Source: Siphonodentalium dalli
Lineage: Eukaryota; Mollusca; Scaphopoda; Gadilida; Siphonodentaliidae
Assembly (NCBI GenBank): GCA_032622095.1
Contig: CP136067.1
Span: 994,001-1,058,000, forward strand
Direction of reading: 5' to 3'
DNA length: 64,000 bases
The position numbers and the translations under genes are program-made. Below, piece after piece: positions 45,170-54,993 of the stretch; position 1 is the first letter of the stretch; the number at the start of each line of letters is the position of its first letter. The notes beneath the pieces are model-generated. The model saw only the letters and a program-made list of their open reading frames with translations, was not told the DNA's origin and ran no database searches.

Positions 45170-45918
45170 TGTGCCAATACGGGTACATATAACTCTTAAG
45201 GCTATCAGAACGGTTTGATTATTTATATATAACAAAGTCAATAATGTTCAATCATCGGTATCTGGGTTTCTCTTCCTGTCGTCTGCTTGGGTTGGGATCT
45301 TCTTCCGTCTTCATAGGTTGGATGTATCTGCTTGTCTTCTACTCGGTTGAGTTCCGGTTGAGTTTATCTTCCTGTCGTCTCATGTTCTTCTTCCGCCGGC
45401 GCATCAGTGAGATGTTGTTAGGATCACAAGATCATCGTGTTTACCTTGTATCTTCATCCATCCTTCTAGCTGCTTTTCTCTGGCGTCCGAGAATTCGTTG
45501 TTACTATCGGGTAGCTGGTTAGAACTCTCTTCTCATGTCGGCTTCTTCTTCCTAAAATACCCAGTGTCTGCTAATGACGGCCATGTGTATTTTCACGGCG
45601 CGTCGGTTCATCGTACTTAGGGTAATTGAGTTATCGTCATCTCCCCATGGGTCCTATTAACTCTCCTGGTTTCAGTAGCTTTCTAGGCGATACATCTGGT
45701 CTTGCTAATCCTCAAGACCGTGTTCTGTTTACTCCACAAATCATTTCCCTATGTTATTGCATGGACGCTCGCTAATTCGATTTGGTGCTCAGTACTTTTG
45801 TGATCTAGATGTGGTCAACAGCGACGCTGATATGTGTGGTAATCGAGCGCCCCTCTGACAGAGATTTCCTATCTTCTTCCCGGGTTGAAAGTTATGTCCC
45901 TGTGGTTGTCTTGGCACA
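45170..45918 (-). repeat. 3' LTR
   Basis: 749 bp with TG...CA ends and an 8-bp terminal inverted repeat (TGTGCCAA / TTGGCACA). It matches 50170-50918 at every position checked except 45710. The open frame across 45244-45522 occurs identically in both LTRs and is not considered a gene. Confidence 0.93.
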
Positions 45919-45936
45919 TTACTCCTTCACTTTTTC
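45919..45936 (-). promoter_or_regulatory. Polypurine tract
   Basis: On the minus strand, CGAAAAAGTGAAGGAGTAA directly precedes the 3' LTR. Its purine-rich stretch is where plus-strand DNA synthesis would be primed. Confidence 0.6.
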
Positions 45937-46722
45937 GATTTAAAGTTGATCTTGAAATCGCAAGTCCAATTCGTCGCTGCGCAGCAGGTCGATGATTCGT
46001 CGAAGTGTTTCGCAACAGCGGCATCGGCGATGGATAGCTGGTTCGATGTCGGTCGTCTCCGTGTAGATCGGGTCGTCTGGGCGTCTCTCAGACAACTCCG
46101 ACCCACTGGCTGTGACTCTTTCGGTGTAAAACTATGATTGAAATTTCATGGCGTCGTCATTTTCGTCATCATCGGACGTCGAGGTATTTTCGTCCTCAAT
46201 GTCCGAGTATGGGGTAGGTTCTGACAACTGGTCGACCCTTGTTCCACCGCCATGGTCAGCCTGTAATACTCAAACGGATATTTGTGTGAGGTTTGAGAAC
46301 AAATGACACAGTCAGAATACACAATGGTTAATTTTCCAATTTATCGGTATCGCTTGAGGGTCGTCAGATCGGCCCAATACGAAAATGGAATTTACAACTA
46401 ATTATATAGATGGATTTGTTGACGAACAGTTTAAACACCAGATAAGTCGGGGTGATTGATTTCAATTATCAAAACGTATGACTGAATGTCGGGATTTATA
46501 GTCCCTATTCAACGCTTGCTATAATCATTCTGATGATTATACAACTATAATACCCTGGACATCGTTATGCAACAATTAATATTTGAAATATATGAAATGC
46601 ATAAATGTCTATATACATGCAAATGATTCTGATATCCGCGCAACAATAATTACGGAGGAAATTCGGAATACATTAATATACGATACATAATTAATACTAA
46701 TCCAAATCCGCCACAGATGTGG

Positions 46723-47013
46723 TCAGCCTCTGACGGCTATAATTGGATATACATGTAGGCGTTCCTGAGTGTTGTCCCGGAATAGCGCAGACGGCTTTGG
46801 TGCATCCGTCTCCATTGCTTCGTCGATGGGTTCTTTGAACACGGCATTCAGGATATCCTCAGGTCGCTGGTCCAACTGCTTACTATACATAATGGCTAAC
46901 CTTGGCAACTGATGTTTAACAAATTTCCACCAGAATCGGTGGGTCAAGATAATGAAAATTACTACTGTAACTACGTTACTAGGGCAAAATACCACCCTGG
47001 CCATCTCTACCAT
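46723..47013 (-). CDS. Third ORF of the LTR element, single membrane segment
   Basis: A 96-codon frame downstream of pol. Residues about 11-26 are hydrophobic (PSNVVTVVIFIILTHRFWWK), and the remainder is hydrophilic and acidic (DEAMETDAPK). It could be the remnant of an extra ORF present in some gypsy lineages, or chance. No envelope features (signal peptide, cleavage site, fusion segment) were seen. The spacer 47014-47358 and the region 45937-46722 contain no other ORF of note. Confidence 0.35.
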   Translation of the reverse strand: MVEMARVVFCPSNVVTVVIFIILTHRFWWKFVKHQLPRLAIMYSKQLDQRPEDILNAVFKEPIDEAMETDAPKPSALFRDNTQERLHVYPIIAVRG

Positions 47014-47358
47014 TCATTGGGGTAATACTTTTTCGTTCACTAAGTCAGTCGTGAGCATATTTTCGATCGTGTTTATTTGAGCGGGGTGCGCTCAAACGTA
47101 GTAACCCTAAGGGTGGCGGCGTGCACGTTATCTCTCGGTGCGCGATTGCAAAGTTCAAAGCTTTATTTATTAAATCGTCATGCGCACGTGCCGGGTTTCA
47201 TGGGGCGCGCGACCTGTCATTGATCCGAACATGACTATTTATTCGCGATTCGGTCTGGGGCGTTGGGCTAACTATTTTCAACATTTACGAAGCCAGGTTA
47301 GGTTTGCCAATAAGCCAGTTAAGGGTAGGGTCGCATTTCTTCTGTAATGGACCCCAGG

Positions 47359-48951
47359 TCACTGTTTCGAGCACTCAATTATTATTGCTGATAGCACGGC
47401 TTGAAACAACGGTTTATCTATTAAGTTGCTGCTCGCTCCATTCATGAGCTGCTTACACTTGCGAGGGGCCGGTACGGGCCTACATTCACGAGGGTTTTGT
47501 TCAATGGCGGCCACTTCCATTAACTCATCCTCTGAGCTGTCATCACTCGTAACCATCTTTGTTACTTTGCGCCCGTGTCGACGAGGCGCTGGAGCGCGTC
47601 GTGCCTTGGCACTCGGGTCTGGTCTCTCGTCCATGGACGAGTCAGGGTTTTGTAGCGGCTCTGAGCGCGCGAGTCGCGTCTTTCTACGCTGTAAGCGCAT
47701 CTTAAGCTCGCTTAAAGGGACATCTTCGTCATCGGAGTCCGAACATTGTCTCCGATATCGAGCGATTACATCATCTGGTAATGGTTCTGTTTCATCGCCA
47801 GAAGACCCACCCACAGGGTTAGGGGCAGGAACGTCGCTATCTTCGTCTTCGGGGGGAACAACATACGTTTGAGCACGCTTGTTGTTGTCAGTTTTGGGGA
47901 TTTCCCATTCCAGGTTGGCTTTGCGCATATGTTCAGCATGGGATTGTGTGACTTTCCCAGTTAATTGATTCCTTAACTCGAAAGTAACGGGCGTTATTTG
48001 CTTGGTTATGCGGAAGTAAAGTTTCCATTTGCTTTCAAGTTTGCTTTCTCGTAAATGATTCTTCACATAGACGGCCTCGCCAATCTCGAATTTGGTGTAT
48101 GTGGCCTTTTTGTTAACTTTCGCTGCTTGTTGGCGTTTCGCCTGTTTCACGTGTTTGTGTACCATCATAAATGATTTAGGCTGTTGCTGTAATGTTATTT
48201 GACAATAACCTTTCCCAGCACGATTGCGTCTTCGTCCATACGTGACTGATTTTCCAACTACACTGCCGCGCCGTAGATAAACGGTTTTATTAGTGTTGTT
48301 CACAAGTAGCAATGGGACTTGATGTCTTTTACCTAGTTCCGAAATCGAATTCCTTACCTCCAAACCGGGTTTTGATGCTAGGTAACCTTTCTTGATTTGG
48401 GCAACCTCTATTAATGTCGACTTGTGAAGAGAAGCTAAGTTTTTTGATTTTCCCATACATAAAGTCGATGTTCGGGGCTTTAAACTAACTTTGCTGGTTA
48501 ATCTCAGAAGGGAAGCGATATGCGCATCTGCTTCCAAGGGGATATACACGTCACTGATCTTGAGGCATCCCAGGTCATAATATAGTCTGACCCCCCGAGA
48601 GGTCAACCAATCCCTCCCTAAGATCATATTCCGGGTCATATCATTCGCCACATAAAATTTATGGGTTAATTTTAGTTTCGCCATTCTGAAGGTCAGTTCC
48701 ACGCTACCAAGTACGCCCAGTGACTTCCCATTCACGGAGCTAAGGTTGATGTGTTCCCTAGTTAGTTTCGGTCGGAACTGTAATGCGTCATAGACGCGTT
48801 TGTGAATCAATGATACTTCCGCTCCACTATCAACTAATGAGCGATATTTATTTTTACCTATTCTGACTAAACACGAGCTGGGGTTCCCCACAATGTTGAT
48901 ACTAAATTTCCTCTCACATGTGGCCTCAATGAGAGGATTCCTTAGTTTTTT
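47359..48951 (-). CDS. pol: pol remnant: retropepsin fused to integrase C-terminus
   Basis: The frame is entered by -1 slippage at A-AAA-AAC (48951-48945), just before the gag stop. Counting from the internal ATG at 48891, residues about 19-22 are the protease active site DSGA (in LVDSGAEVSLIHKRVYDAL), and ILGRDWL near 90 is the second protease signature. After about residue 235 the sequence passes directly to MVHKHVKQAKRQQAAKVNKK and FEIGEAVYVKN, the C-terminal region of gypsy integrases. A long Ser/Asp/Arg-rich tail follows (SSGDETEPLPDD; RYRRQCSDSDDEDVP). Where a 1000-residue block with RT, RNase H and integrase core would be expected, it is missing without loss of frame. The protein can mature gag but not copy or integrate DNA. 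Confidence 0.85.
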   Translation of the reverse strand, partial: KKLRNPLIEATCERKFSINIVGNPSSCLVRIGKNKYRSLVDSGAEVSLIHKRVYDALQFRPKLTREHINLSSVNGKSLGVLGSVELTFRMAKLKLTHKFYVANDMTRNMILGRDWLTSRGVRLYYDLGCLKISDVYIPLEADAHIASLLRLTSKVSLKPRTSTLCMGKSKNLASLHKSTLIEVAQIKKGYLASKPGLEVRNSISELGKRHQVPLLLVNNTNKTVYLRRGSVVGKSVTYGRRRNRAGKGYCQITLQQQPKSFMMVHKHVKQAKRQQAAKVNKKATYTKFEIGEAVYVKNHLRESKLESKWKLYFRITKQITPVTFELRNQLTGKVTQSHAEHMRKANLEWEIPKTDNNKRAQTYVVPPEDEDSDVPAPNPVGGSSGDETEPLPDDVIARYRRQCSDSDDEDVPLSELKMRLQRRKTRLARSEPLQNPDSSMDERPDPSAKARRAPAPRRHGRKVTKMVTSDDSSEDELMEVAAIEQNPRECRPVPAPRKCKQLMNGASSNLIDKPLFQAVLSAIIIECSKQ

Positions 48952-50048
48952 GCGTATGTGGGCGGGGTCATTAGTCGCGGTGGTTCGTTTAATGTCGGAT
49001 ATCTCCGGCTGTGACGCGGTGTATCATGGGATAGGTCACGTGATCGGTTCGGCTGATCTCGGCGGATTCCCCTAGGTGGCGTTACTGGCGTGTTCCATTG
49101 CTTTTGCTTCGAATCTCCGGATTTAGAGGGGCAATTTCTAGCCAAGTGATTACCGTTGCAACCCCAGCAAGATACGTGCCTTCGGTTTTCGGTCTTAAAG
49201 GGGCAGTTGCGAGCGAAATGGTCACCTTGACACGTCCAACATTCGACTGTTCGTGGTTTAACCACCGCTTCGACATGCACCTGTCTCGGGCGTGATCGGT
49301 GTTCACGGGTCGTGTGGTTATCGCTTGCGCAAATATCGCAGGTTGTTCTCGCGCGTTTGTTTCTGAAACTATCGATTTCCATTGCTTCCGGTTCGTTTTC
49401 GTTGTAATTTTCGCGGCCCGTTCGTAGGTTGAATACCCGTCGGATCCCCATTTCCCGCATGGCGATGTCGGCTGCCAATTTTAGTGTCTTCGGCGCATCC
49501 CTGATCAACTTCATTTTCAAACTGTCGCTTCTTAAAGCGTCAATATAAAACCCTACGAGTTGGCCTTCAACCGCGTTGATCCCGCCGGTTTGCTCTCGGT
49601 ATGCTACAATCGCGATCTCCAAAATCCGTTCGGCAAGCACATGTAAATTTTCGTTTTGTTTTTGCTTGATTTTTCTTAGCATCGAAAAGGCGAATTGAAT
49701 GTCATTTATCTCGGCAAATCGACTAGATAATTCAGTTTTTGTGTCTTGCCACGTGGCGTTAGGATTCGTGGCCAAATATCTTTGTAAAAAATCTGATACG
49801 GGGCCCGTCGCGCTCTGGAATGCCATATAGGGCTTCTTTGCTTCGTTAGCGCCGGTTAGGATCGCGCATTTTTCTATCGACTTGACCCACCCGTGGTATT
49901 TCGTGGGGTCCCCGTCAAATGACGTCACTACCTGTGTTACCGTAGTCATGGCCATTGCAGCAATTTGAGAATTGATAGACTCTGTCAATGGGGCGAGAAC
50001 ACCAACTGATTGTTGTTGTTGTTGGGTAGCCATTATGATAATAAACAA
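48942..50048 (-). CDS. gag: gag polyprotein
   Basis: 368 codons from ATG (a second in-frame ATG, MATQQQQQS, lies five codons in). There is a Gln-rich start, then a capsid-like helical region including FDGDPTKYHGWVKSIEKC and TWQDTKTELSSRF (the gypsy gag 'W...L...F' pattern). At the C-terminus are CDICASDNHTTREH and two CCHC zinc knuckles, CWTCQGDHFARNC and CWGCNGNHLARNC, which bind RNA. It is intact, as expected for a young insertion, and ends ...TYAKN-stop immediately after the frameshift heptamer. Confidence 0.9.
   Translation of the reverse strand: MFIIIMATQQQQQSVGVLAPLTESINSQIAAMAMTTVTQVVTSFDGDPTKYHGWVKSIEKCAILTGANEAKKPYMAFQSATGPVSDFLQRYLATNPNATWQDTKTELSSRFAEINDIQFAFSMLRKIKQKQNENLHVLAERILEIAIVAYREQTGGINAVEGQLVGFYIDALRSDSLKMKLIRDAPKTLKLAADIAMREMGIRRVFNLRTGRENYNENEPEAMEIDSFRNKRARTTCDICASDNHTTREHRSRPRQVHVEAVVKPRTVECWTCQGDHFARNCPFKTENRRHVSCWGCNGNHLARNCPSKSGDSKQKQWNTPVTPPRGIRRDQPNRSRDLSHDTPRHSRRYPTLNEPPRLMTPPTYAKN
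48945..48951 (-). promoter_or_regulatory. -1 ribosomal frameshift heptamer A-AAA-AAC
   Basis: On the minus strand GCA AAA AAC TAA: the gag stop follows the canonical X-XXY-YYZ slippery site. The pol frame is -1 relative to gag and open across it. No pseudoknot was modelled. Confidence 0.75.
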
Positions 50049-50140
50049 TTAGACTCACGTTTTGCGAATTTTCCCACACTGTTTCTGTGCACACTGTTCT
50101 TCTTCTGGCTTCACGTTGTGTCTGTGATTAGCGTTCAGAT

Positions 50141-50158
50141 CCTGGCTCGAAGGCACCA
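50141..50158 (-). promoter_or_regulatory. tRNA primer-binding site
   Basis: On the minus strand, 11 bases after the 5' LTR, TGGTGCCTTCGAGCCAGG begins with TGG, complementary to a tRNA 3' CCA end, and continues as a plausible acceptor and T-arm complement. The tRNA was not identified. Confidence 0.6.
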
Positions 50159-50169
50159 GTTAAGAGATA

Positions 50170-50918
50170 TGTGCCAATACGGGTACATATAACTCTTAAG
50201 GCTATCAGAACGGTTTGATTATTTATATATAACAAAGTCAATAATGTTCAATCATCGGTATCTGGGTTTCTCTTCCTGTCGTCTGCTTGGGTTGGGATCT
50301 TCTTCCGTCTTCATAGGTTGGATGTATCTGCTTGTCTTCTACTCGGTTGAGTTCCGGTTGAGTTTATCTTCCTGTCGTCTCATGTTCTTCTTCCGCCGGC
50401 GCATCAGTGAGATGTTGTTAGGATCACAAGATCATCGTGTTTACCTTGTATCTTCATCCATCCTTCTAGCTGCTTTTCTCTGGCGTCCGAGAATTCGTTG
50501 TTACTATCGGGTAGCTGGTTAGAACTCTCTTCTCATGTCGGCTTCTTCTTCCTAAAATACCCAGTGTCTGCTAATGACGGCCATGTGTATTTTCACGGCG
50601 CGTCGGTTCATCGTACTTAGGGTAATTGAGTTATCGTCATCTCCCCATGGGTCCTATTAACTCTCCTGGTTTCAGTAGCTTTCTAGGCGATACATCTGGT
50701 CTTGCTAATTCTCAAGACCGTGTTCTGTTTACTCCACAAATCATTTCCCTATGTTATTGCATGGACGCTCGCTAATTCGATTTGGTGCTCAGTACTTTTG
50801 TGATCTAGATGTGGTCAACAGCGACGCTGATATGTGTGGTAATCGAGCGCCCCTCTGACAGAGATTTCCTATCTTCTTCCCGGGTTGAAAGTTATGTCCC
50901 TGTGGTTGTCTTGGCACA
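50170..50918 (-). repeat. 5' LTR
   Basis: 749 bp; carries the element's promoter and R/U5. It is identical to the other LTR except for one transition noted at 50710. Confidence 0.93.
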
Positions 50919-51515
50919 AATGTCACCGACGAACCCTTAGATGAGTTAGTTAAAGGGATGAGGTCAGCTGGAATTTGTCTTGGAGAGGGTGATCGCGATG
51001 CCAGAAGAGTATCAGAAATTTCAAAAAACACAATGCGTAAATGGTTAGATTTTACTAATGGTATCAATGGCATATTCAAACCGCATGTGGTCAATATTGC
51101 TGATAACAGCGGTGTGAGTACATACCAGTGCAACGCAACTATCGACACACTGTTTCATCAAGTTATCAAAGAGTCACTATCGTTTGCAGACAGGCATATT
51201 GATATGTTCTGTTCTCCTCTTGGTAATGACACCTATTCATTCAGGCCGGAGTCAGTCGACGACGTTGAAGCAAACATTCATATATTGCGTGACGTTATTG
51301 AGACACTGTTCCTTCATGTTGAGTACGCTATCATTAAGAGTGTCCACAACAATACATCGCACCCATCAGCAGATTCGAGTAGTTTGGAATATCGATGCAT
51401 AGAGGCATTCTTCGATATAATTGAAATGTTACAGAAATTCGGTCTCTTTTATTCGAACACATGCAGCTATCGGGGATGGGTGGAATTTATGGCCGCCACT
51501 TTCCGCCGTTCATAA
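50919..51515 (+). CDS. Mab-21/cGAS-like receptor, exon 2 right part
   Basis: Starts with the second AATG (50919-50922). Joined to 45169 (one AATG), the frame continues ...GNVTDEPLDELVKGMRSAGI and runs 197 codons to TAA at 51513-51515, including NTMRKWLDFTNGINGIFKPH and DVEANIHILRDVIETLFLHV. This region is C-terminal to the Mab-21 domain and is predominantly helical; I recognise no separate domain. With exons 1 and 2 the inferred intact product is about 646 residues. In this haplotype the product would be truncated a few codons into the LTR (NVCQYGYI then stop). Polyadenylation hexamers lie downstream (for example AATAAA near 51870). Confidence 0.75.
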   Translation, partial: NVTDEPLDELVKGMRSAGICLGEGDRDARRVSEISKNTMRKWLDFTNGINGIFKPHVVNIADNSGVSTYQCNATIDTLFHQVIKESLSFADRHIDMFCSPLGNDTYSFRPESVDDVEANIHILRDVIETLFLHVEYAIIKSVHNNTSHPSADSSSLEYRCIEAFFDIIEMLQKFGLFYSNTCSYRGWVEFMAATFRRS

Positions 51516-52954
51516 ATGTGGCGTCATTAAATCTGACTACGAAACATTGTCACAATCCAAAATAACATACGAAAAGTTACCAAAATCGTCGGGAGGCTTC
51601 TGAAATGTCGTATCTGCCAAAGATGAAATCTTACAGGCGACACAAACAAGTATTTATATCTCTGGAAATAGAATTGGTATCTGCCAATAACTTTGCACAG
51701 TTATCACTAACAATAATCCTTTTTATTATATTCTTACCCATGAATTATAAGGTTTTAGCAGTGAGATATAAGTGATATCCCACTAGTGAGATATAAGTGA
51801 TATCCCACTGGTGAAATTTCTGATGTATTGACATTCATTGGGGGCCATAGGCAAGTAACTAAAGTATATAATAAACAGAATATCCACACTTTTTCAGTGG
51901 ATATGGGTTAAATCTCATTCGTGATGACAAAACATTTGAATTTCCACTCGTGGCTAAAGCCACTCGTGGAAATTCAATGTTTTGCCATCACTCATGAGAT
52001 ATAACCCATATCCACTGAAAAAGTGTGGATATCCTCTATATATCACAGATTCACAAATAAATGATAAATAGAGGATACCTATGAATACCATAATTACTAG
52101 CAGTGGAAATGTCACGCGAGTTGAAAATTGACATTTCCACTGCTAGTCACGAATGAAATAATATGGGATTCACTCAAACACCATACATGTACATGTATGC
52201 GTTCTAATTATTATATGCTTTAACAATGTAGATAATTATTTGTAATTTCCTTAATTAATGCCAAATAAATTCTCACAAAGCGTACACAAAATTTCAGTTG
52301 ATAATTGATTGTTGTTGTTCGCCAGCTGATAGCCAACGAACGACATTCAAATGGCGAGAAATGAGTCGTCCACTAAACAATATGGTTCCCACAAACTATC
52401 ACAAAAAGTGACAACTAATAATGGACAGATGCCAATTTTATATCCCAAATAACAATACTAGTAAGAAGACATTCTAATCACGAAATAATAACATTATTTC
52501 AGTTCAAACAAGTCTCTTTTTTTATCATTTTCGTTTCGGTCAAGATTGCCTTTTTATTTTTATAAGTAACAGAAACAAGAAATTTAATTAATTGAGGAAA
52601 AAATACCCACTGTCCTGAGTGGTATTGATACGCTATTGGAGGGTTATCAGGGATGACAGTGTGGCGAATGTCATGCATTTTGCGTACTTTCGAAATGTAT
52701 CTGCACATTTTCTTGGATTATTAAAATTGTAAATTAATAAGTTAAACCGCTTAAATATATTATATCAAGTATCCATGAGTAAAACATTAATAGTATAAAT
52801 GTCAATTCAGCTAAAGAATAAGTATATTTACCCCAGCTCAAAGTTTCAGTCTACCGGCAATTCACCTGTCACCTTGGGACCATGTTCTACTTAAATGGTT
52901 AGGACCAATTGTTTGCTTGTGATTTATCAAAATAATCTCTCGTGAGACTGTTAA
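51516..52954. other. 3' flank with palindromes
   Basis: 51741-51812 has two AGATATAAGTGATATCCCAC(T) palindromes. 51878-52037 is a long hairpin (ATATCCACACTTTTTCAGTGGATATGGGTTA with its inverse, loop at CTCGTGGCTAAAGCCACTCGTGG). 52108-52147 is a shorter one (ACTAGCAGTGGAAATGTCA / TGACATTTCCACTGCTAGT). 52160-52954 holds no gene that I can support. Confidence 0.6.
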
Positions 52955-53537
52955 AGGGGTACTGTACGCCAAATGTTGTTGTTGGTTTCTATAGTCTCCG
53001 AGTCGGAGAATAAGGTAACATTTTTTTCATTATTTGAAAGTCTGTTGAGTACGAAGTAGTGTTACGGATGACAAATGTACCGGAATGCAAAAATACAAAT
53101 TGTCGTTGTCGAGTAATGTTTGTACAGTTTTCAACCAAATGAATCAAATAAAAGTTATATTATAGGCATACTAGGCCCATATAATCATTTAAGTTATTGT
53201 ATCGTCGCTAGTCAGTGGGTGGCTTGAGTGTTCTCCCCATATCATCATAATATTTTAAGCGATCGTGTGTGCGATCGGTTTAACAATCCAGTATCCCTCA
53301 ATTAATTTATTTGATTACGGAAATTCGTAATTTAATTGACGCCATTTTATGGCTCCAGTCATAAATTCAATTTATATCAAATTATTAACTTTTAAATTAT
53401 TAAATTTTAAGATAGCCTATTAACCTGAGCGTTTACAGAATACATCTTCGACTCAAATTACTTATGTTTCTATATATTATCGATATTAGATCGTTGTTGT
53501 CACCGGAAATTTAATGAAAATGGCGTACAGTACCCCT
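52955..53537 (+). mobile_element. TTAA-flanked MITE (piggyBac-like), family 3 copy 1
   Basis: 583 bp between TTAA at 52951-52954 and 53538-53541. TIRs are AGGGGTACTGTACGCC and GGCGTACAGTACCCCT. The interior includes CTCCGAGTCGGAGAA, AGTACGAAGTAGTGTTACGG and GCGATCGTGTGTGCGATCGG. It is collinear in reverse complement with 55395-55972. No transposase. Confidence 0.85.
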
Positions 53538-53689
53538 TTAAAGGCATGATGGCTTTCGTTATAGGTTATAATTTTGAAATAAAAGTTACCAAACTATAAA
53601 AATGTCCTCAAGAATATAGTGTGGATGCGATACTATCCACATTGTTACCCTCCTCCCTATTTTCCACCCTTCTGATTGGCCCATGTCCT

Positions 53690-54745
53690 GTCACGTGCCG
53701 GGCGACAAATCACACTGTCTCCCACTGAGCCGGGAGACATTGTTTTTGTCGCCCCGCTTGATGTTATATTGCAAGAATATCTCCAAACACACACTGCAGT
53801 AACTCATCTATTTCACATCACTATACGACGTACTAAAATCATAGTTCTTATGTACCCCACGGATTCGCAAAACACACCAGTTGTGGTGTTTGCTAATTTG
53901 CATATATTTAGTGAACACTAATATTCGAACTTTTAAGTTGATACTTTTATCGGACAAGCGTTATTATGTACTTTTTATATCGAAACATCTCGGTGATTCA
54001 ATCAATATGTTCATGTCGACATTATGGTGCAAGATTGAAAGAGTGGATCCCTTGAGGTTGGTTGGTTATAAATGTTTGCTGGTAGACAACGTAATGCATA
54101 CGTTTGTCGCGAATGAATGGTACTGTAAGCTTATCCATGATATCAGACCGCTCCGCGATGTCTGCAATGTGATCATAGAAGTATTTTGTCTGAGGATCGC
54201 CATGTACTTGGGAGCACTGACACATATGAATGTACATTAATGAAATTGACAACTTCCCAATAGCTTTCAGGGAAGACCGTTGTGAAATGAACATCGCGAG
54301 TAAATTCCGCGCACAAGACGACATTGAATATGCCACATTTCAGAAGGCGATAACATACCTATGTGGCTTATTGGTTTACATTGCATGGATCGATATTGAC
54401 GATTTAACCACCAAATGATCGTAAATAAACGCTGATTATCAAACGCTTGACTATCTTTAAGGAACAGAAATCCTATAGGACGATAAGTAGTTACTGAAAA
54501 TATACATAATCGGGAAAGAAATTTAAGCACTCGTGACTCAGTGCAACATCGTGCGTGTGGATGGCAAGGATATTTTTTTTTCTGTGGTATAATCGGATAA
54601 CAAAACAGTTGTTGCCCTTCTTCTCGGGAGACATCGAGATTTGTCACCCGCTCGAGAACGGAATGTCTCCCTCGGAGCTGCGCTCCTCGGGAGACATTCC
54701 GTTCTCGAGCGGGTGACAAATCTCAATGTCTCCCTCGACAGCGGG
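53690..54745. repeat. GGGCGACAA/GGGAGACA inverted repeats
   Basis: GGGCGACAAATCACACTGTCTCCC with GGGAGACATTGTTTTTGTCGCCCC lies at 53699-53757. A strong hairpin at 54628-54742 pairs GGGAGACATCGAGATTTGTCACCCGCTCGAGAACGG with its inverse around GGAGCTGCGCTCC. GGGCGACAACTG follows at 54746. The two sites may be the ends of one roughly 1-kb element. Frames between them (53881-54418) have no recognised product. Confidence 0.55.
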
Positions 54746-54993
54746 CGACAACTGTATACTGTGTTGGCTGAACGTTTGTTTATATGCAGCACGTAATTAG
54801 TGAGCCACCCTTTCATGACGGGAGCTGCACTCTTGTAGTATTACATATCCTGTGCCCATCATGTATTCTCTTATATATGCGAGTCTGAATGAATGAATGA
54901 ATGATTCAATGCGAAAAGACACAAATTAATGTGGAACATGCATAATAACATATATATACACTATGTACATTGGTGTGAATAACATTGTCATTA

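Larger units (their letters stand above)
45170..50918 (-). mobile_element. Ty3/gypsy-type LTR retrotransposon, RT-deleted, recently inserted
   Basis: 5749 bp, transcribed on the minus strand. Two 749-bp LTRs begin TGTGCCAA and end TTGGCACA, are offset by exactly 5000 bp, and differ at one position I could see (45710 C, 50710 T). Order on the minus strand: 5' LTR (50918-50170), primer-binding site, gag, protease plus integrase C-terminus, a small third ORF, polypurine tract, 3' LTR. Reverse transcriptase, RNase H and the integrase catalytic core are absent, so the copy is non-autonomous. It interrupts a Mab-21-like exon with a 4-bp AATG duplication. Confidence 0.93.

Noticed and set aside
45244-45522. 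92-codon open frame present twice (also 50244-50522)
   Set aside because: Lies wholly within the LTRs, on the strand opposite to the element's genes. It is repeated only because the LTR is repeated.
47426-47872. 148-codon plus-strand frame
   Set aside because: Antisense shadow of the Ser/Asp/Arg-rich pol tail.
45170-50918. Interpretation as an endogenous retrovirus with an envelope gene
   Set aside because: The only extra frame (46723-47013) has one hydrophobic stretch and no signal peptide, cleavage site or fusion region. Gag with two zinc knuckles and a gypsy-type integrase tail fits a plain Ty3/gypsy element.
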